A DNA stretch of 64,000 nt from assembly GCA_022447525.1 (NCBI GenBank), contig JAKVBA010000028.1, positions 1-64,000 on the forward strand, given 5' to 3'. The notes under the pieces were generated by a model. It had not been told where the DNA came from. It saw only the letters and a list, made by a program, of their open reading frames with translations, and did no database searches. This stretch comes from Gammaproteobacteria bacterium (lineage in GTDB: Bacteria; Pseudomonadota; Gammaproteobacteria; Arenicellales; Arenicellaceae). Of this stretch, positions 1 to 9,039 are shown piece after piece (position 1 is the stretch's first letter; every line of letters starts with the position of its first letter). The position numbers and the translations under genes were made by a program.

Positions 1-502
1 GTGGCTGTGGGTAAACAAGGCAGCGCTTGGAGGGTGAGAAACGCTTCGTCCAACAAAAAAATATCCCCAAGGGATACAGTGATGTGATGGTTACTGGCTC
101 GCAATTAAAATATCCCCGTTGCAAGGTTGGGAGCTTCAACTCAACTTGTTGGCGCTCGTGAGGGTTAAGGGACACGACTTGATGAAAACCTCCACTTACT
201 ATCCAAACTGCTTCTCTTTTTTTGCTGGTGTCGTTATTAACAATAACTGGGAAGTTAGCGCGCTCACCAGCAAAAACAGATTTGCTTACAAGGCTGGATA
301 GACTGAGCCCCAGTACGTTGTTGTGCGTGTATATCATGCCAATAAGAGCCATTGAAATGAGAACAAACAACATCATGAAAGCGGCTTGATTGTCGAATTT
401 GATAGCAATACCGAAAAGCGCCAGCATTATCATGCCGAAATACCAGCCCATTCGGGTTGGCAGTATGTAAATCTGTCTCCGACCTATTGTAAAGTTTTCC
501 AT
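1..502 (-). CDS. DUF58-domain membrane protein, partial (C-terminus off the left edge)
   Basis: Reading the minus strand from the ATG at 502 gives 167 uninterrupted codons that run off the window, so only the N-terminal part is seen. It begins MENFTIGRRQIYILPTRMGW and has two hydrophobic segments at about residues 20-35 and 40-60. A soluble beta-rich part follows, with the YPLGIF motif near residue 148 that is typical of DUF58 proteins. The gene starts 12 bases after the moxR stop. MoxR-DUF58 pairs are a known arrangement, in which the ATPase is thought to act as a chaperone for the partner; the substrate here is unknown. No stop or frameshift is seen in the visible part. Confidence 0.85.
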   Translation of the reverse strand, partial: MENFTIGRRQIYILPTRMGWYFGMIMLALFGIAIKFDNQAAFMMLFVLISMALIGMIYTHNNVLGLSLSSLVSKSVFAGERANFPVIVNNDTSKKREAVWIVSGGFHQVVSLNPHERQQVELKLPTLQRGYFNCEPVTITSLYPLGIFFCWTKRFSPSKRCLVYPQP

Positions 503-514
503 AAAGGCGCGCTC

Positions 515-1420
515 TCAAACCACTGCGATTGTCGATAAGATCGAATTAAGTTCGTCTTTCGAACTGGCTCCGTCATTGCAATGAAGTCTGTGAGCCGCCG
601 TGTGTTCAGCTAGTTCTTTAATGTCATCTGGGAGTACCGCGTCCCGACCACTAATAAATGCGAGTGCCTTAGCCGCTTGTAGCCACTGTAAACCTGCTCG
701 TGGTGAAAGTCCGTGTACAAACTTTCCTGCATTTCGCGTCTCTGCAAGTATCCTTTGTAGGTAATCCACTAGAGATTCACTGACATGTACTTTGTCTACC
801 TTTGAGCACAGAGCACTGACTTGTGAAGCATCAAATATCGCTTCGCTGGTGCTAAGATTATTCTTTCCTCCTTGTTGCAAGAGTAATGATTTTTCAAACT
901 CAGCCCCCGGATAGCCCAGTGAGATACGCATCAAAAAGCGATCAAGTTGCGACTCTGGAAGTGGAAATGTGCCACTTTGCTCGAGTGGATTTTGAGTGGC
1001 AATTACGAAAAAAGGATCAGGAAGATTGATTTGCTGTCCCTCAATGGAAACCTGCTTTTCCTCCATTGCTTGTAGTAAAGCACTTTGTGTTTTCGGTGTC
1101 GCTCTGTTGACCTCATCGGCGAGCAGAAGTGAAGTGAAAACTGGGCCTCTTTTAAAACGGAACTTCTTAGTATCCATATCAAATAGTGTCATACCCAAAA
1201 TATCGGAGGGAAGGAGATCACTGGTAAACTGCACGCGCTTATAGGGCAGGCCGAAAAGATCGGCAATAGCATGAGAAAGTGTGGTTTTCCCCACGCCTGG
1301 GATATCCTCGATCAGTAAATGCCCTTTGGCAAGCAAGCAAACCACGGCAAGTTTTGTGGCCTCAGGGTTGCCCAATATTACTTGGTTGAGTCGTTCAAAT
1401 AATTGTTCTATCTTTTGCAT
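515..1420 (-). CDS. MoxR-family AAA+ ATPase
   Basis: This is a 301-residue AAA_3/MoxR ATPase. Walker A is PGVGKTT at residues 41-47, Walker B is LLLADE at 98-103, and the sensor-like stretch IATQNPLEQSGTFPLPESQL follows. A helical lid domain carries the family motif GLSPRAGLQWLQAAKALA near residue 245. MoxR proteins are cytoplasmic ATP-dependent chaperones or remodelers that usually act on a neighbouring DUF58 or VWA protein. The DUF58 gene follows 12 bases downstream on the same strand, so the two are almost certainly co-transcribed. The length is usual for the family. The physiological target cannot be told from sequence. Confidence 0.93.
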   Translation of the reverse strand: MQKIEQLFERLNQVILGNPEATKLAVVCLLAKGHLLIEDIPGVGKTTLSHAIADLFGLPYKRVQFTSDLLPSDILGMTLFDMDTKKFRFKRGPVFTSLLLADEVNRATPKTQSALLQAMEEKQVSIEGQQINLPDPFFVIATQNPLEQSGTFPLPESQLDRFLMRISLGYPGAEFEKSLLLQQGGKNNLSTSEAIFDASQVSALCSKVDKVHVSESLVDYLQRILAETRNAGKFVHGLSPRAGLQWLQAAKALAFISGRDAVLPDDIKELAEHTAAHRLHCNDGASSKDELNSILSTIAVV

Positions 1421-1456
1421 TTGCGGTGTTTTTTTATTGTTCTGTAGCCCTGTTGC

Positions 1457-3151
1457 TTATTGTTTGCGTTGGAGCCAGCGCAGCAAGGGGATGTAGTGTT
1501 TGTTATTATTTATGAGTGTGTCGAGCAATTCAGTATTATGCTGTAGGTGCTGTGGTAGCAGCGTGGAACCCTTTGGCCCGCAAAAAAGAATTTGATCTCC
1601 TATTTCAATCTGCTCATCGAGGCTAGGTAGAACAGTACTAATTCCATCTCGTAACAGCAACAATGGTAAACATCGACTATGGTTAACTCTGTTCGACTCG
1701 CTTATTTGGCCCAGTGTGGTTACAACTCCATTTGACAAAAAGTCAACTAGTTCTGGGGAGCTCTCGGGTGTTATCACTAATCTCCACGTGATTGGTTCTT
1801 TCAACCCAGTGAGTCGGTCGATTTCGTTAAGAAGTTGGCTGACTTCGTTTTCACTTAGCGATCCGCTAAAACGGATGAACTTTGTCACCAGCGGTCTTGA
1901 GATATAGGTCAACACTTCGTTTGCGACTACTAGGCTGCGTCGTAACGTGTAGTGACAGTTTGCATGATTGAAGAGGGTTTTGTTGGCTTCTTTACTTGAT
2001 CGAGCAATCGTAATTATCTCGGAGTTAAGCTGTTTAGCAGTCATTACGATCGATAGATTGTTAGCGTCATCCTCGCTTGCCGCAACGATTACATCAGCGC
2101 TCCTAAGGTTTGCCTCCAACAAAGTGTCTGCCTCTGTACCGCGTCCTACGATACTGTTATCAGGCGCTCTGTCAGATATAGGGTCTGGTGTGACAATTGT
2201 CACGTTATCGACTACATCACCAATTGCTTCATGAATTGCTTTGCCAAAACGACCATATCCACAGATAACCCAATTGCCTGCAGGAAGGCCGTTTTCGGTT
2301 AAATCCTGAGTAATTCCTTCATTAGCGTACTGATTGATAAACCAATGTTGTATCTGAAAAAGTCCGGGTGTCGTTATCAACATTCTAAGTCGGCGAGCAA
2401 ATACTAAGTAAGGATTAATAATCAAGTCTGTTCCGAATGAGGCCATATTTTTTGCCTCGTCTTCAATTTCCGAGCGACTTATAAGTTTTATCTTGTTATT
2501 TACCAACTTTCCCGCGACCGCCACCTGTAGGTTTATGTGATCGTGATTTGTAACCGCGATCAGGCCCTTACAAAATGCATGGTTGATTCCGGCCTTTACC
2601 AGATTGTCTGGATCAGTAATATCGGCAGTGACTGCAATTGGACTTACTAAAAAGTTACCCAGCTCTAAGCTAGAAATACGCTCTTTTTCAACATCCAGAA
2701 TCACTGTCTGAATACCAAGGTCGGTCAAACCGTGATTGATCATCTCTCCGGTTTCCCCATAGCCGCAAATAATGTAGAAAGGCGTATCTATCTTTTTTAT
2801 GCTTTGCTGAAAATTTCGCCAAGAAACGGCGTGCAGAAATGATTCGTCCTGAACCAGCCTCAGCAAGCTACCGATCCCATAGAGCCAGGCAATTACTGAT
2901 GTATAGATACAAACGAGTACCCAGCTTCTTTGTAATTGGGTAAATTCATGAGGTATTTCGCCGAAGCCTATAGTTGTTCCCATAAAACTGACAAAGTAAA
3001 ACGCTTGAAAAAACGTCATTCTCCATGCGTCACCGCTGGGAGTTACTCCGGGTATCAGAGTCATACCAAGGGTGGCGACTGAGTAAACAGAAACTAAAAC
3101 AATCAATGGCATGCGCATCCGCCGCAATACCAGAAAAAATATATTGGTCAT
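1457..3151 (-). CDS. Potassium-channel-like protein with two RCK (TrkA-N) domains
   Basis: This 564-residue inner-membrane protein has one membrane helix at about 13-33, a pore loop with the K+ selectivity-filter pattern TTIGFG at 59-64, and a second helix at about 77-97. Two cytoplasmic Rossmann-type RCK/TrkA-N domains follow, with nucleotide-binding motifs GYGETG at 130-135 and GYGRFG at 298-303, then a C-terminal TrkA-C-like region. A two-helix pore with a double RCK tail is the layout of ligand-gated K+ channels. The filter is TxGFG rather than TxGYG, which occurs in bacterial channels. It lies upstream of moxR on the same strand with a 36-base gap. The gating ligand is unknown. Confidence 0.88.
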   Translation of the reverse strand: MTNIFFLVLRRMRMPLIVLVSVYSVATLGMTLIPGVTPSGDAWRMTFFQAFYFVSFMGTTIGFGEIPHEFTQLQRSWVLVCIYTSVIAWLYGIGSLLRLVQDESFLHAVSWRNFQQSIKKIDTPFYIICGYGETGEMINHGLTDLGIQTVILDVEKERISSLELGNFLVSPIAVTADITDPDNLVKAGINHAFCKGLIAVTNHDHINLQVAVAGKLVNNKIKLISRSEIEDEAKNMASFGTDLIINPYLVFARRLRMLITTPGLFQIQHWFINQYANEGITQDLTENGLPAGNWVICGYGRFGKAIHEAIGDVVDNVTIVTPDPISDRAPDNSIVGRGTEADTLLEANLRSADVIVAASEDDANNLSIVMTAKQLNSEIITIARSSKEANKTLFNHANCHYTLRRSLVVANEVLTYISRPLVTKFIRFSGSLSENEVSQLLNEIDRLTGLKEPITWRLVITPESSPELVDFLSNGVVTTLGQISESNRVNHSRCLPLLLLRDGISTVLPSLDEQIEIGDQILFCGPKGSTLLPQHLQHNTELLDTLINNNKHYIPLLRWLQRKQ

Positions 3152-3201
3152 CTGGCTTTTGGTCTAGCTAAGATTTCACGACTTCAATAGTATTGCAAGA
3201 T

Positions 3202-3585
3202 TTACCTACGTAATTGGCTCGTTTCAATAATTAAGAGTATTACAGACAAAAGGTTAGCAACCAGAGCGCCGCCAGCCAATGAAAGTATAGTCGCGGTTTG
3301 AGCTGTGCTTAACAGTGCGCTCGAGTCAAATGAAGCAATGCCCCAAATTATTGCCGCGGCGATCAGCAGAATATCCACGACTAAGCTCGAGGCCAATACT
3401 GTAGACCCAAATTGAGTTCTATCTCCAAATTTTAAAAAGGTACAAATCAAACTCACACTCAGAGCAAGCCAGAGTTCTATGGCTTGTAGATTGTCCGGAG
3501 CAATGAGTCCAGAAATAAAAAAACTAGTGTTGACCGATAGGGCGAGAATGATAAAGAAGGCGAATATGACTTTTTCTAAATTCAT
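3202..3585 (-). CDS. Small four-helix inner-membrane protein (DUF6394-like)
   Basis: This is a 127-residue, very hydrophobic protein with about four predicted membrane helices, near residues 5-28, 37-52, 63-85 and 96-120. The motif FLKFGDRTQFGS near 50-61 and the end LLIIETSQLRR match, from memory, a family annotated as DUF6394. That family is conserved in gammaproteobacteria and often lies beside K+ channel genes. No function is established. It sits 50 bases upstream of the RCK channel gene on the same strand, so the two may be co-expressed and the small protein could be an accessory subunit; this is inference only. Confidence 0.75.
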   Translation of the reverse strand: MNLEKVIFAFFIILALSVNTSFFISGLIAPDNLQAIELWLALSVSLICTFLKFGDRTQFGSTVLASSLVVDILLIAAAIIWGIASFDSSALLSTAQTATILSLAGGALVANLLSVILLIIETSQLRR

Positions 3586-3860
3586 TTTAGGGGCTGGGTT
3601 ATTTGATTATGTGACGACACTAAGCCTTGTCTGTTCTAAATTGGTGTCTGGTAAACTAAAGAGCTACCGATAGGTTAGCACAACGCTAAGCGAACCTCCG
3701 ATTAATTCTATAATACCTGTGGCCAGCAGATTCTTTTGCAATCAATGGATTGTTGTACCGACATGACTAGTTCTCTTTACGAAACAACAAAAGCGAGTAT
3801 AAGAAAATTTTAAGCGCTTGCTGGGCAGAACCCTAAGCGCGCAATGCTGTTACTATGAAT

Positions 3861-3890
3861 TTATAATGGAGCAGGTGACCTCCATTATAA
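3861..3890. repeat. Perfect 11-bp inverted repeat upstream of nqr
   Basis: The arms TTATAATGGAG (3861-3871) and CTCCATTATAA (3880-3890) are exact reverse complements around an 8-base centre, CAGGTGAC. No T-run follows on either strand, so it does not look like an intrinsic terminator. It could be an operator for a dimeric regulator, a transcript hairpin or a small repeat-element remnant. No second copy was noticed in the window. Confidence 0.8.
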
Positions 3891-4075
3891 TTAGGATCAG
3901 TTGCTACACGCGCCCTGGTCTCGCAAAGAAAATCTGGAATTAATCATGGGTTCCCAAACCATCATCACCATCTTAGTGGTTCATGCCGTTTTTACCAATT
4001 TAGTTATATTATCTTCTGTGTTTAGGCGAAATAGATAAAATCCTATTTTCGGTGATGATTCAAGCCAGATCTCTA

Positions 4076-4102
4076 TTGCTGACAACCGCAAAGTTGTATA
4101 AT
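4076..4102 (+). promoter_or_regulatory. Candidate sigma-70 promoter for the nqr operon
   Basis: A perfect -10 hexamer TATAAT lies at 4097-4102, with a fair -35 candidate TTGCTG at 4076-4081 and a short 15-base spacer. Transcription would begin near 4109 and leave a leader of about 165 bases before nqrA. It is the best promoter match in the intergenic region, but the spacer is shorter than the preferred 17, so this is a prediction only. Confidence 0.4.
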
Positions 4103-4221
4103 ATCGCGCCCGCAGAGTAGAAGCGATTTTCAGGTTGATTTGGCGTCGTTTATTTGGCGCTCCAGGTTGGCCGCAATTTTAAATCCTAACTAATTCCCAG
4201 TGCATAAGGCGAGGAATTGAA

Positions 4222-4239
4222 CAACTGAACAGTCAGTTG
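4222..4239 (+). promoter_or_regulatory. Small hairpin in the nqrA leader
   Basis: CAACTGA (4222-4228) and TCAGTTG (4233-4239) form a perfect 7-bp stem with a 4-base ACAG loop. The hairpin ends about 33 bases before the nqrA start and about 20 before its ribosome-binding site. It could affect mRNA stability or translation, or be a DNA-level operator; nothing in the sequence decides between these. Confidence 0.45.
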
Positions 4240-4272
4240 GTTAGGTATTCGATAAACACGGTGAGGTAGCCA

Positions 4273-5616
4273 TTGTTTTTTAAAGTGAAGAAAGGGTTAG
4301 ATATACCCTTGCGCGGTCGTCCAGATGATCGCATAGATGTGGCATCAGAGGTTTCGTCGGTAGCAGTCCTTGGCGATGATTATGTTGGGCTGAAGCCGAC
4401 AATGTTGGTTCGCGAAGGGGATTCTGTAAAACGCGGTACGCCTTTGTTCGAAGACAAAAAGAATCCGGGTGTGATCATTACAGCGCCAGCATCCGGAAAG
4501 GTTGCTTCGATTAATCGTGGGGCAAAACGGGCACTTTTATCGGTCGTTATTGATGTTGAGGGTGATGAGGCTGAGCTTATTGATGAAGCAAAAGCGCTGG
4601 ATCTGAACTCTGTGGAGTCTGATGATCTGAGTCGGTTACTGCAAAAGAGCGGTTTGTGGTCAGCTTTTCGTACCAGACCTTATGGGAAAATACCCGCCGT
4701 CGATGCCGTGCCCAAATCGATCTTCGTGAACGTGATGGATACTAATCCGTTGGCTGCCGACCCCAGTGTGGTTATTAATGAGTGTTCGTCACAGTACATT
4801 AAAGGAATCAGTATTCTCAATAAGATCGGTGTGCCGGTCTATATTTGTCAAGCTGATGGTGCCAAATTACCAACCGTTGAAGGTGCAAATTTAAGTACTG
4901 CATCTTTTGCTGGAAAGCATCCTGCGGGATTAAGCAGTACCCATGTACACTTCATTGATCCAGTGTTTGCGGAGAAGGTTGTTTGGACAATCGGCTATCA
5001 AGATGTTATCGAAATAGGGTCATTCTTCACACATGGCTGTATTTCGGGCGAAAGGTATATTGCTTTAGGCGGTCCTCTTGTTAATTCTCCCAGAGTTTTC
5101 AAGACTCGTCAGGGTGCCAAGGTCAGCGATCTGGTGGAGGGAAGACTGGCTGAAGGTAAAAAGAGAATCGTCAGTGGTTCAGTTTTAAACGGTCATGTGG
5201 CCGAAGGCGTTCTTGACTATCTTGGACGCTATGATAATCAAGTCTCTGTTATCGAGGAAGATGATAGTCGAGACTTCATGGGTTGGTTGGCCCCAGGTGC
5301 CAATAAGTTTTCAGCGAGCAATGTGTTTCTGGCAAATTTATTTAAACCTAGGTCATATAACATTACCAGTTCTCAAAATGGTTCCCCAAGAGCCATAGTT
5401 CCGATTGGTGTATTCGAACGTGTGATGCCGCTCGATATACTCCCAACGCCTTTAATCAGAGCTTTACTTGTTAAAGACACTGATTCGGCGCAGGAATTAG
5501 GGTGCCTCGAGCTGGTTGAAGAAGATATGGCTCTGCTTTCTTTCGTAGACCCGGGCAAACATGATTTTGCCCCGGTGCTCCGTAGTACGCTAACGCAAAT
5601 CGAGACGGAAGGTTAA
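4273..5616 (+). CDS. nqrA: Na+-translocating NADH:quinone reductase subunit A
   Basis: NqrA is the peripheral cytoplasmic subunit of the Na+-NQR complex, which couples NADH oxidation by quinone to sodium export. The 447 residues match the family length. The start ([18 protein letters not shown]) and the segments [20 protein letters not shown] and [20 protein letters not shown] are typical. No membrane helix is predicted. The start is a TTG codon, supported by a purine-rich GTGAGG a few bases upstream and by alignment with the usual NqrA N-terminus; no suitable ATG exists nearby. It is first in nqrABCDEF and the nqrB start follows after 1 base, so the two are translationally coupled. Confidence 0.97.
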   Translation: MFFKVKKGLDIPLRGRPDDRIDVASEVSSVAVLGDDYVGLKPTMLVREGDSVKRGTPLFEDKKNPGVIITAPASGKVASINRGAKRALLSVVIDVEGDEAELIDEAKALDLNSVESDDLSRLLQKSGLWSAFRTRPYGKIPAVDAVPKSIFVNVMDTNPLAADPSVVINECSSQYIKGISILNKIGVPVYICQADGAKLPTVEGANLSTASFAGKHPAGLSSTHVHFIDPVFAEKVVWTIGYQDVIEIGSFFTHGCISGERYIALGGPLVNSPRVFKTRQGAKVSDLVEGRLAEGKKRIVSGSVLNGHVAEGVLDYLGRYDNQVSVIEEDDSRDFMGWLAPGANKFSASNVFLANLFKPRSYNITSSQNGSPRAIVPIGVFERVMPLDILPTPLIRALLVKDTDSAQELGCLELVEEDMALLSFVDPGKHDFAPVLRSTLTQIETEG

Positions 5617-5617
5617 T

Positions 5618-6841
5618 ATGTCTTTTTTACGACGCACTTTGGATAATATACATCCACACGTTACCAATGGCGGTAAGTACGAGAAGTTCTATGCTCTGTA
5701 TGAGGCGGTAGATACCATTTTTTATTCTCCGGCTGACGTCAACCGCGGCCGCAATCACGTTCGTGACGGAATAGACCTGAAACGAGTGATGATATTTGTT
5801 TGGCTGGCCGCGTTTCCAGCCGTATTTATTGGCTGCTACAACGTCGGTCTGCAAGCCAATACAGTATTTGCCAGTAACCCAGAGCTTTTAACCTCGATAG
5901 GGTGGCGTGCTGATATCTTGAATTTCTTTGGACTAGGAAACGATCCAACAAGCCTGTTTGATAATTTTTGGTTTGGCTTTTGGCAATGGTTCCCAATTTA
6001 CGCAACCGTTTTTATAGTCGGTGGTTTTTGGGAAGTTCTGTTTGCCTCAGTACGCGGACATGAAATTAACGAAGGCTTTTTCGTTACGTCTATTCTATTT
6101 AGCTTGATCGTTCCTGCAACGCTGCCTTTATGGCAAGCCGCGCTAGGTATCTCGTTTGGTATCGTGATCGGTAAAGAGGTATTCGGCGGAACGGGTAAGA
6201 ACTTTTTAAATCCAGCACTCACCGGACGAGCATTTTTATATTTCGCTTACCCAATCCAAATTTCTGGCGACGCAGTTTGGGTAGCGGTTGATGGCTACAC
6301 GGGCGCTACAGCACTGGGGGTAGCTGCAGCTGGCGGCGTTGATGCATTGACTCAGGCGGGTTTCACTCTTCAACAGTCGTTTTTCGGTAATATCGCCGGC
6401 TCCATAGGGGAAACCTCGGTGATTGCCATCGCGATTGGTGCTGTATTTTTATTAGCAACCAAGATAGCCTCTTGGCGGATTATGCTGGGTGTTGCCGTCG
6501 GCGTTGTAGCCACAACATTGCTTTTTAATGCTGTCGGAAGCGATACAAATCCCATGTTTTCACTCACGCCTCAGTGGCACTTTGTTATCGGCGGTCTTGC
6601 TTTTGGTATGGTATTCATGGCGACGGACCCAGTCAGTGCTTCGATGACTGATGCCGGCCGATTCTGGTACGGTTTCTTGATTGGTTTGATGACGATTCTC
6701 ATCCGTGTGGTGAATCCAGCTTTTCCAGAGGGGATTATGCTCGCAATTTTATTTGCTAACTTGTTTGCGCCGTTGATTGATTGGTTTGTGGTACAAGGCA
6801 ATATTAAACGCCGTACAAAGCGTTATTCTGCAACAGCGTAG
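5618..6841 (+). CDS. nqrB: Na+-translocating NADH:quinone reductase subunit B
   Basis: This 407-residue polytopic membrane subunit carries the sodium-path helices and a covalent FMN. The flavinylation site is visible as GYTGAT at residues 226-231, so Thr231 is the expected phosphoester-linked FMN attachment point, to be modified by ApbE. Conserved blocks include [20 protein letters not shown] and the C-terminal [20 protein letters not shown]. About ten membrane helices are predicted. It starts 1 base after the nqrA stop and is followed 10 bases later by nqrC. Nothing is degenerate. Confidence 0.97.
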   Translation: MSFLRRTLDNIHPHVTNGGKYEKFYALYEAVDTIFYSPADVNRGRNHVRDGIDLKRVMIFVWLAAFPAVFIGCYNVGLQANTVFASNPELLTSIGWRADILNFFGLGNDPTSLFDNFWFGFWQWFPIYATVFIVGGFWEVLFASVRGHEINEGFFVTSILFSLIVPATLPLWQAALGISFGIVIGKEVFGGTGKNFLNPALTGRAFLYFAYPIQISGDAVWVAVDGYTGATALGVAAAGGVDALTQAGFTLQQSFFGNIAGSIGETSVIAIAIGAVFLLATKIASWRIMLGVAVGVVATTLLFNAVGSDTNPMFSLTPQWHFVIGGLAFGMVFMATDPVSASMTDAGRFWYGFLIGLMTILIRVVNPAFPEGIMLAILFANLFAPLIDWFVVQGNIKRRTKRYSATA

Positions 6842-6851
6842 GTGTAACGTT

Positions 6852-7739
6852 ATGAAAAAGTTTAATAATCTCAATCTTGAGACTCGAAGTATGAAAGGCG
6901 CTACCAAGCAAGCTGGCTTCTTCCATTTGCCAAACGATCACATAGTAAAAACAATTGGTGTTGCTACTTTGCTATGCTTGGTCTGTTCAATCATTGTGTC
7001 AGGCGCAGCAACTTTGCTTAAGCCTACGCAAGTAGCCAATGCCTTGCTTGATAAGAAAAACAACATTCTTGCTGTATCTGGAATAAGTTTAGAAGGTAAG
7101 ACGGTTGATCAAGCTTTCGAGCAGATTGATTCATTGGTTATCGACATAGCTACTGGCGCAGTTACTGATGCTGTTGATGCCACTACTTTCGATCAACGCA
7201 AGGCTTCAAAAGACGCAGAATATCGAGTTGAACTTAGCGATGACCAAGATATTGCGCAAATCGGTGGACTTTCAAAGTACGCAAATGTGTATCTTGTTAA
7301 GAATCAGGGTGCGATCGATAAAATTATTTTGCCGGTCAAAGGCTATGGTCTTTGGGGCACAATGTACGGTTTTATCGCACTTGAGGGTGACGCTAACACG
7401 GTAAGCGGTATTACTTTCTACGAACACAAAGAGACGCCGGGCCTTGGTGGTGAAATTGAAAATAAGAAATGGCAATCAAGCTGGGTTGGCAAGAAGGTCA
7501 ACGATGCTTCAGGTGAGCCAATTCTTCAATTAATTAAAGGCACCGTAGTCGCAGGTACACCTCAGGCCGATTACAAAATAGACGGTCTTGCCGGTGCTAC
7601 TCTAACGAGTAACGGGGTTACCAATCTTGTTCAATTTTGGCTGGGTGAAAATGGCTTTGGACCTTATCTCGACAAAGTTCGCGGTCAGCAAAATCAAGCC
7701 TCTATATCTATGAAAACAAACGTACAGGAGCGAGGTTAA
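6852..7739 (+). CDS. nqrC: Na+-translocating NADH:quinone reductase subunit C
   Basis: NqrC is the FMN-bearing subunit with one N-terminal membrane anchor (about residues 32-54) and a periplasmic FMN-binding domain. I chose the ATG at 6852, giving 295 residues starting MKKFNNLN. The frame is open further upstream, but that would overlap nqrB and add an unrelated leader. The flavinylation motif reads AGATLT at 247-252, so Thr250 is the predicted FMN site. The family motif is usually S/T-G-A-T, so the alanine at its first position is a mild variation. The block [20 protein letters not shown] is characteristic. The gene lies between nqrB and nqrD with very short gaps. Confidence 0.96.
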   Translation: MKKFNNLNLETRSMKGATKQAGFFHLPNDHIVKTIGVATLLCLVCSIIVSGAATLLKPTQVANALLDKKNNILAVSGISLEGKTVDQAFEQIDSLVIDIATGAVTDAVDATTFDQRKASKDAEYRVELSDDQDIAQIGGLSKYANVYLVKNQGAIDKIILPVKGYGLWGTMYGFIALEGDANTVSGITFYEHKETPGLGGEIENKKWQSSWVGKKVNDASGEPILQLIKGTVVAGTPQADYKIDGLAGATLTSNGVTNLVQFWLGENGFGPYLDKVRGQQNQASISMKTNVQERG

Positions 7740-7741
7740 TC

Positions 7742-8422
7742 ATGGCCAGTGAAGCTAAGAAAGCATTATTTGAGCCATTGGTGTCGAACAACCCAATTGC
7801 TCTTCAAATTTTAGGAATATGTTCTGCGTTGGCGGTGACTTCACAGCTGTCTGTTGCGCTTATTATGTGCTTAGCATTAACTGCTGTTTGCGCATTCTCG
7901 AACTTATCAATCTCCTTGATCCGTAACCATGTGCCATCTAGCATTCGAATCATCGTTCAGATGACGATTATTGCTTCCTTGGTAATCGTGGTGGATCAAG
8001 TGTTGAAAGCTTACGCATTCGACGTCAGCAAAAAGCTTGCTGTTTTTGTGGGCTTGATCATCACGAACTGTATTGTTATGGGCCGTGCTGAAGCGTACGC
8101 GATGAAAAATGGCCCATGGAACTCATTCTTAGACGGTATCGGGAATGGTTTGGGTTACAGCTTGATTTTGATCATCGTTGCTACTGTGCGTGAATTATTT
8201 GGCTCAGGCACTTTGCTAGGGTACCAAATCCTAGCTCCTGTCTCTGAAGGCGGTTGGTACACTCCAAACGGTTTGATGCTATTGGCGCCGAGCGCATTCA
8301 TCATTATCGGATTGACCATATGGGCGATTCGAGCGTTTGATCCAAAACAAGTTGAAAAACCTGATTATGAAATGCAAAACGCGCACAATGCGCCGGCACA
8401 CGGTGCCTCAGGGGGCCACTAA
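7742..8422 (+). CDS. nqrD: Na+-translocating NADH:quinone reductase subunit D
   Basis: This is a 226-residue integral membrane subunit with six predicted helices, homologous to RnfE/NqrD. Typical blocks are [18 protein letters not shown] near the N-terminus and [20 protein letters not shown] mid-protein. Together with NqrE it forms an inverted-topology pair holding the intramembrane iron centre; the cysteine in [11 protein letters not shown] is one expected ligand. The C-terminal tail, rich in His, Ala and Gly ([12 protein letters not shown]), is hydrophilic. The stop overlaps the nqrE start by one base (TAATG). Confidence 0.96.
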   Translation: MASEAKKALFEPLVSNNPIALQILGICSALAVTSQLSVALIMCLALTAVCAFSNLSISLIRNHVPSSIRIIVQMTIIASLVIVVDQVLKAYAFDVSKKLAVFVGLIITNCIVMGRAEAYAMKNGPWNSFLDGIGNGLGYSLILIIVATVRELFGSGTLLGYQILAPVSEGGWYTPNGLMLLAPSAFIIIGLTIWAIRAFDPKQVEKPDYEMQNAHNAPAHGASGGH

Positions 8423-9027
8423 TGGATCTGGTTAGCTTAGCGGTTAAATCGATATTCATCGAGAACTTAGCCTTATCTTTCTTCCTGGGAATGTGCACAT
8501 TCCTAGCGGTATCTAAGAAAATACAAACGGCTCTTGGCTTAGGGTTTGCGGTATTCGTTGTTTTAGCGATCACTGTTCCTGTAAACAATTTGATTTACCA
8601 AAACTTTTTGCAAGAAGGTGCTTTGGCTTGGGCAGGATTACCTGAAGTCGACTTGAGCTTTTTAGGCTTGATTTCATACATCGGTGTAATCGCCGCGCTG
8701 GTACAAATTCTTGAGATGTTCTTGGATCGATTTGTACCGGCCTTATACAACGCCCTTGGCATTTTCTTGCCATTGATTACGGTAAACTGCGCAATATTAG
8801 GCGCCTCGTTGTTTATGGTAGAGCGCGACTATACGTTTACTGAGAGTGTGGTTTACGGAGCAAGTAGCGGCTTCGGTTGGGCATTGGCAATCGTAGCGCT
8901 TGCTGGCATTCGTGAGAAGCTCAAGTACAGTGACGTACCAGATGGTCTGCAAGGCCTTGGTATTACGTTTATTACCGTGGGCCTAATGGCCCTTGGATTT
9001 TTAGCCTTCTCAGGCATTCAGTTGTAA
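8422..9027 (+). CDS. nqrE: Na+-translocating NADH:quinone reductase subunit E
   Basis: This 201-residue subunit has six membrane helices and is homologous to RnfA. The blocks [20 protein letters not shown] and [20 protein letters not shown] are family hallmarks. The Cys residues in MCTFL and NCAIL are expected ligands of the intramembrane iron centre shared with NqrD. The first codon overlaps the nqrD stop, indicating coupled translation. The nqrF start follows 12 bases after its stop. Confidence 0.97.
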   Translation: MDLVSLAVKSIFIENLALSFFLGMCTFLAVSKKIQTALGLGFAVFVVLAITVPVNNLIYQNFLQEGALAWAGLPEVDLSFLGLISYIGVIAALVQILEMFLDRFVPALYNALGIFLPLITVNCAILGASLFMVERDYTFTESVVYGASSGFGWALAIVALAGIREKLKYSDVPDGLQGLGITFITVGLMALGFLAFSGIQL

Positions 9028-9039
9028 GGCGAGGTAAAC

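Larger units (their letters stand above)
3586..4272. other. Intergenic leader between the divergent membrane-protein and nqr genes
   Basis: This stretch of 687 bases has no convincing gene. It separates a minus-strand gene from the plus-strand nqr operon and so must hold both promoters. I see a perfect 11-bp inverted repeat at 3861-3890, a consensus TATAAT at 4097-4102, and a small hairpin at 4222-4239 just before nqrA. The rest is AT-rich without clear structure, and the only open frames are short and lack ribosome-binding sites. Confidence 0.7.
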
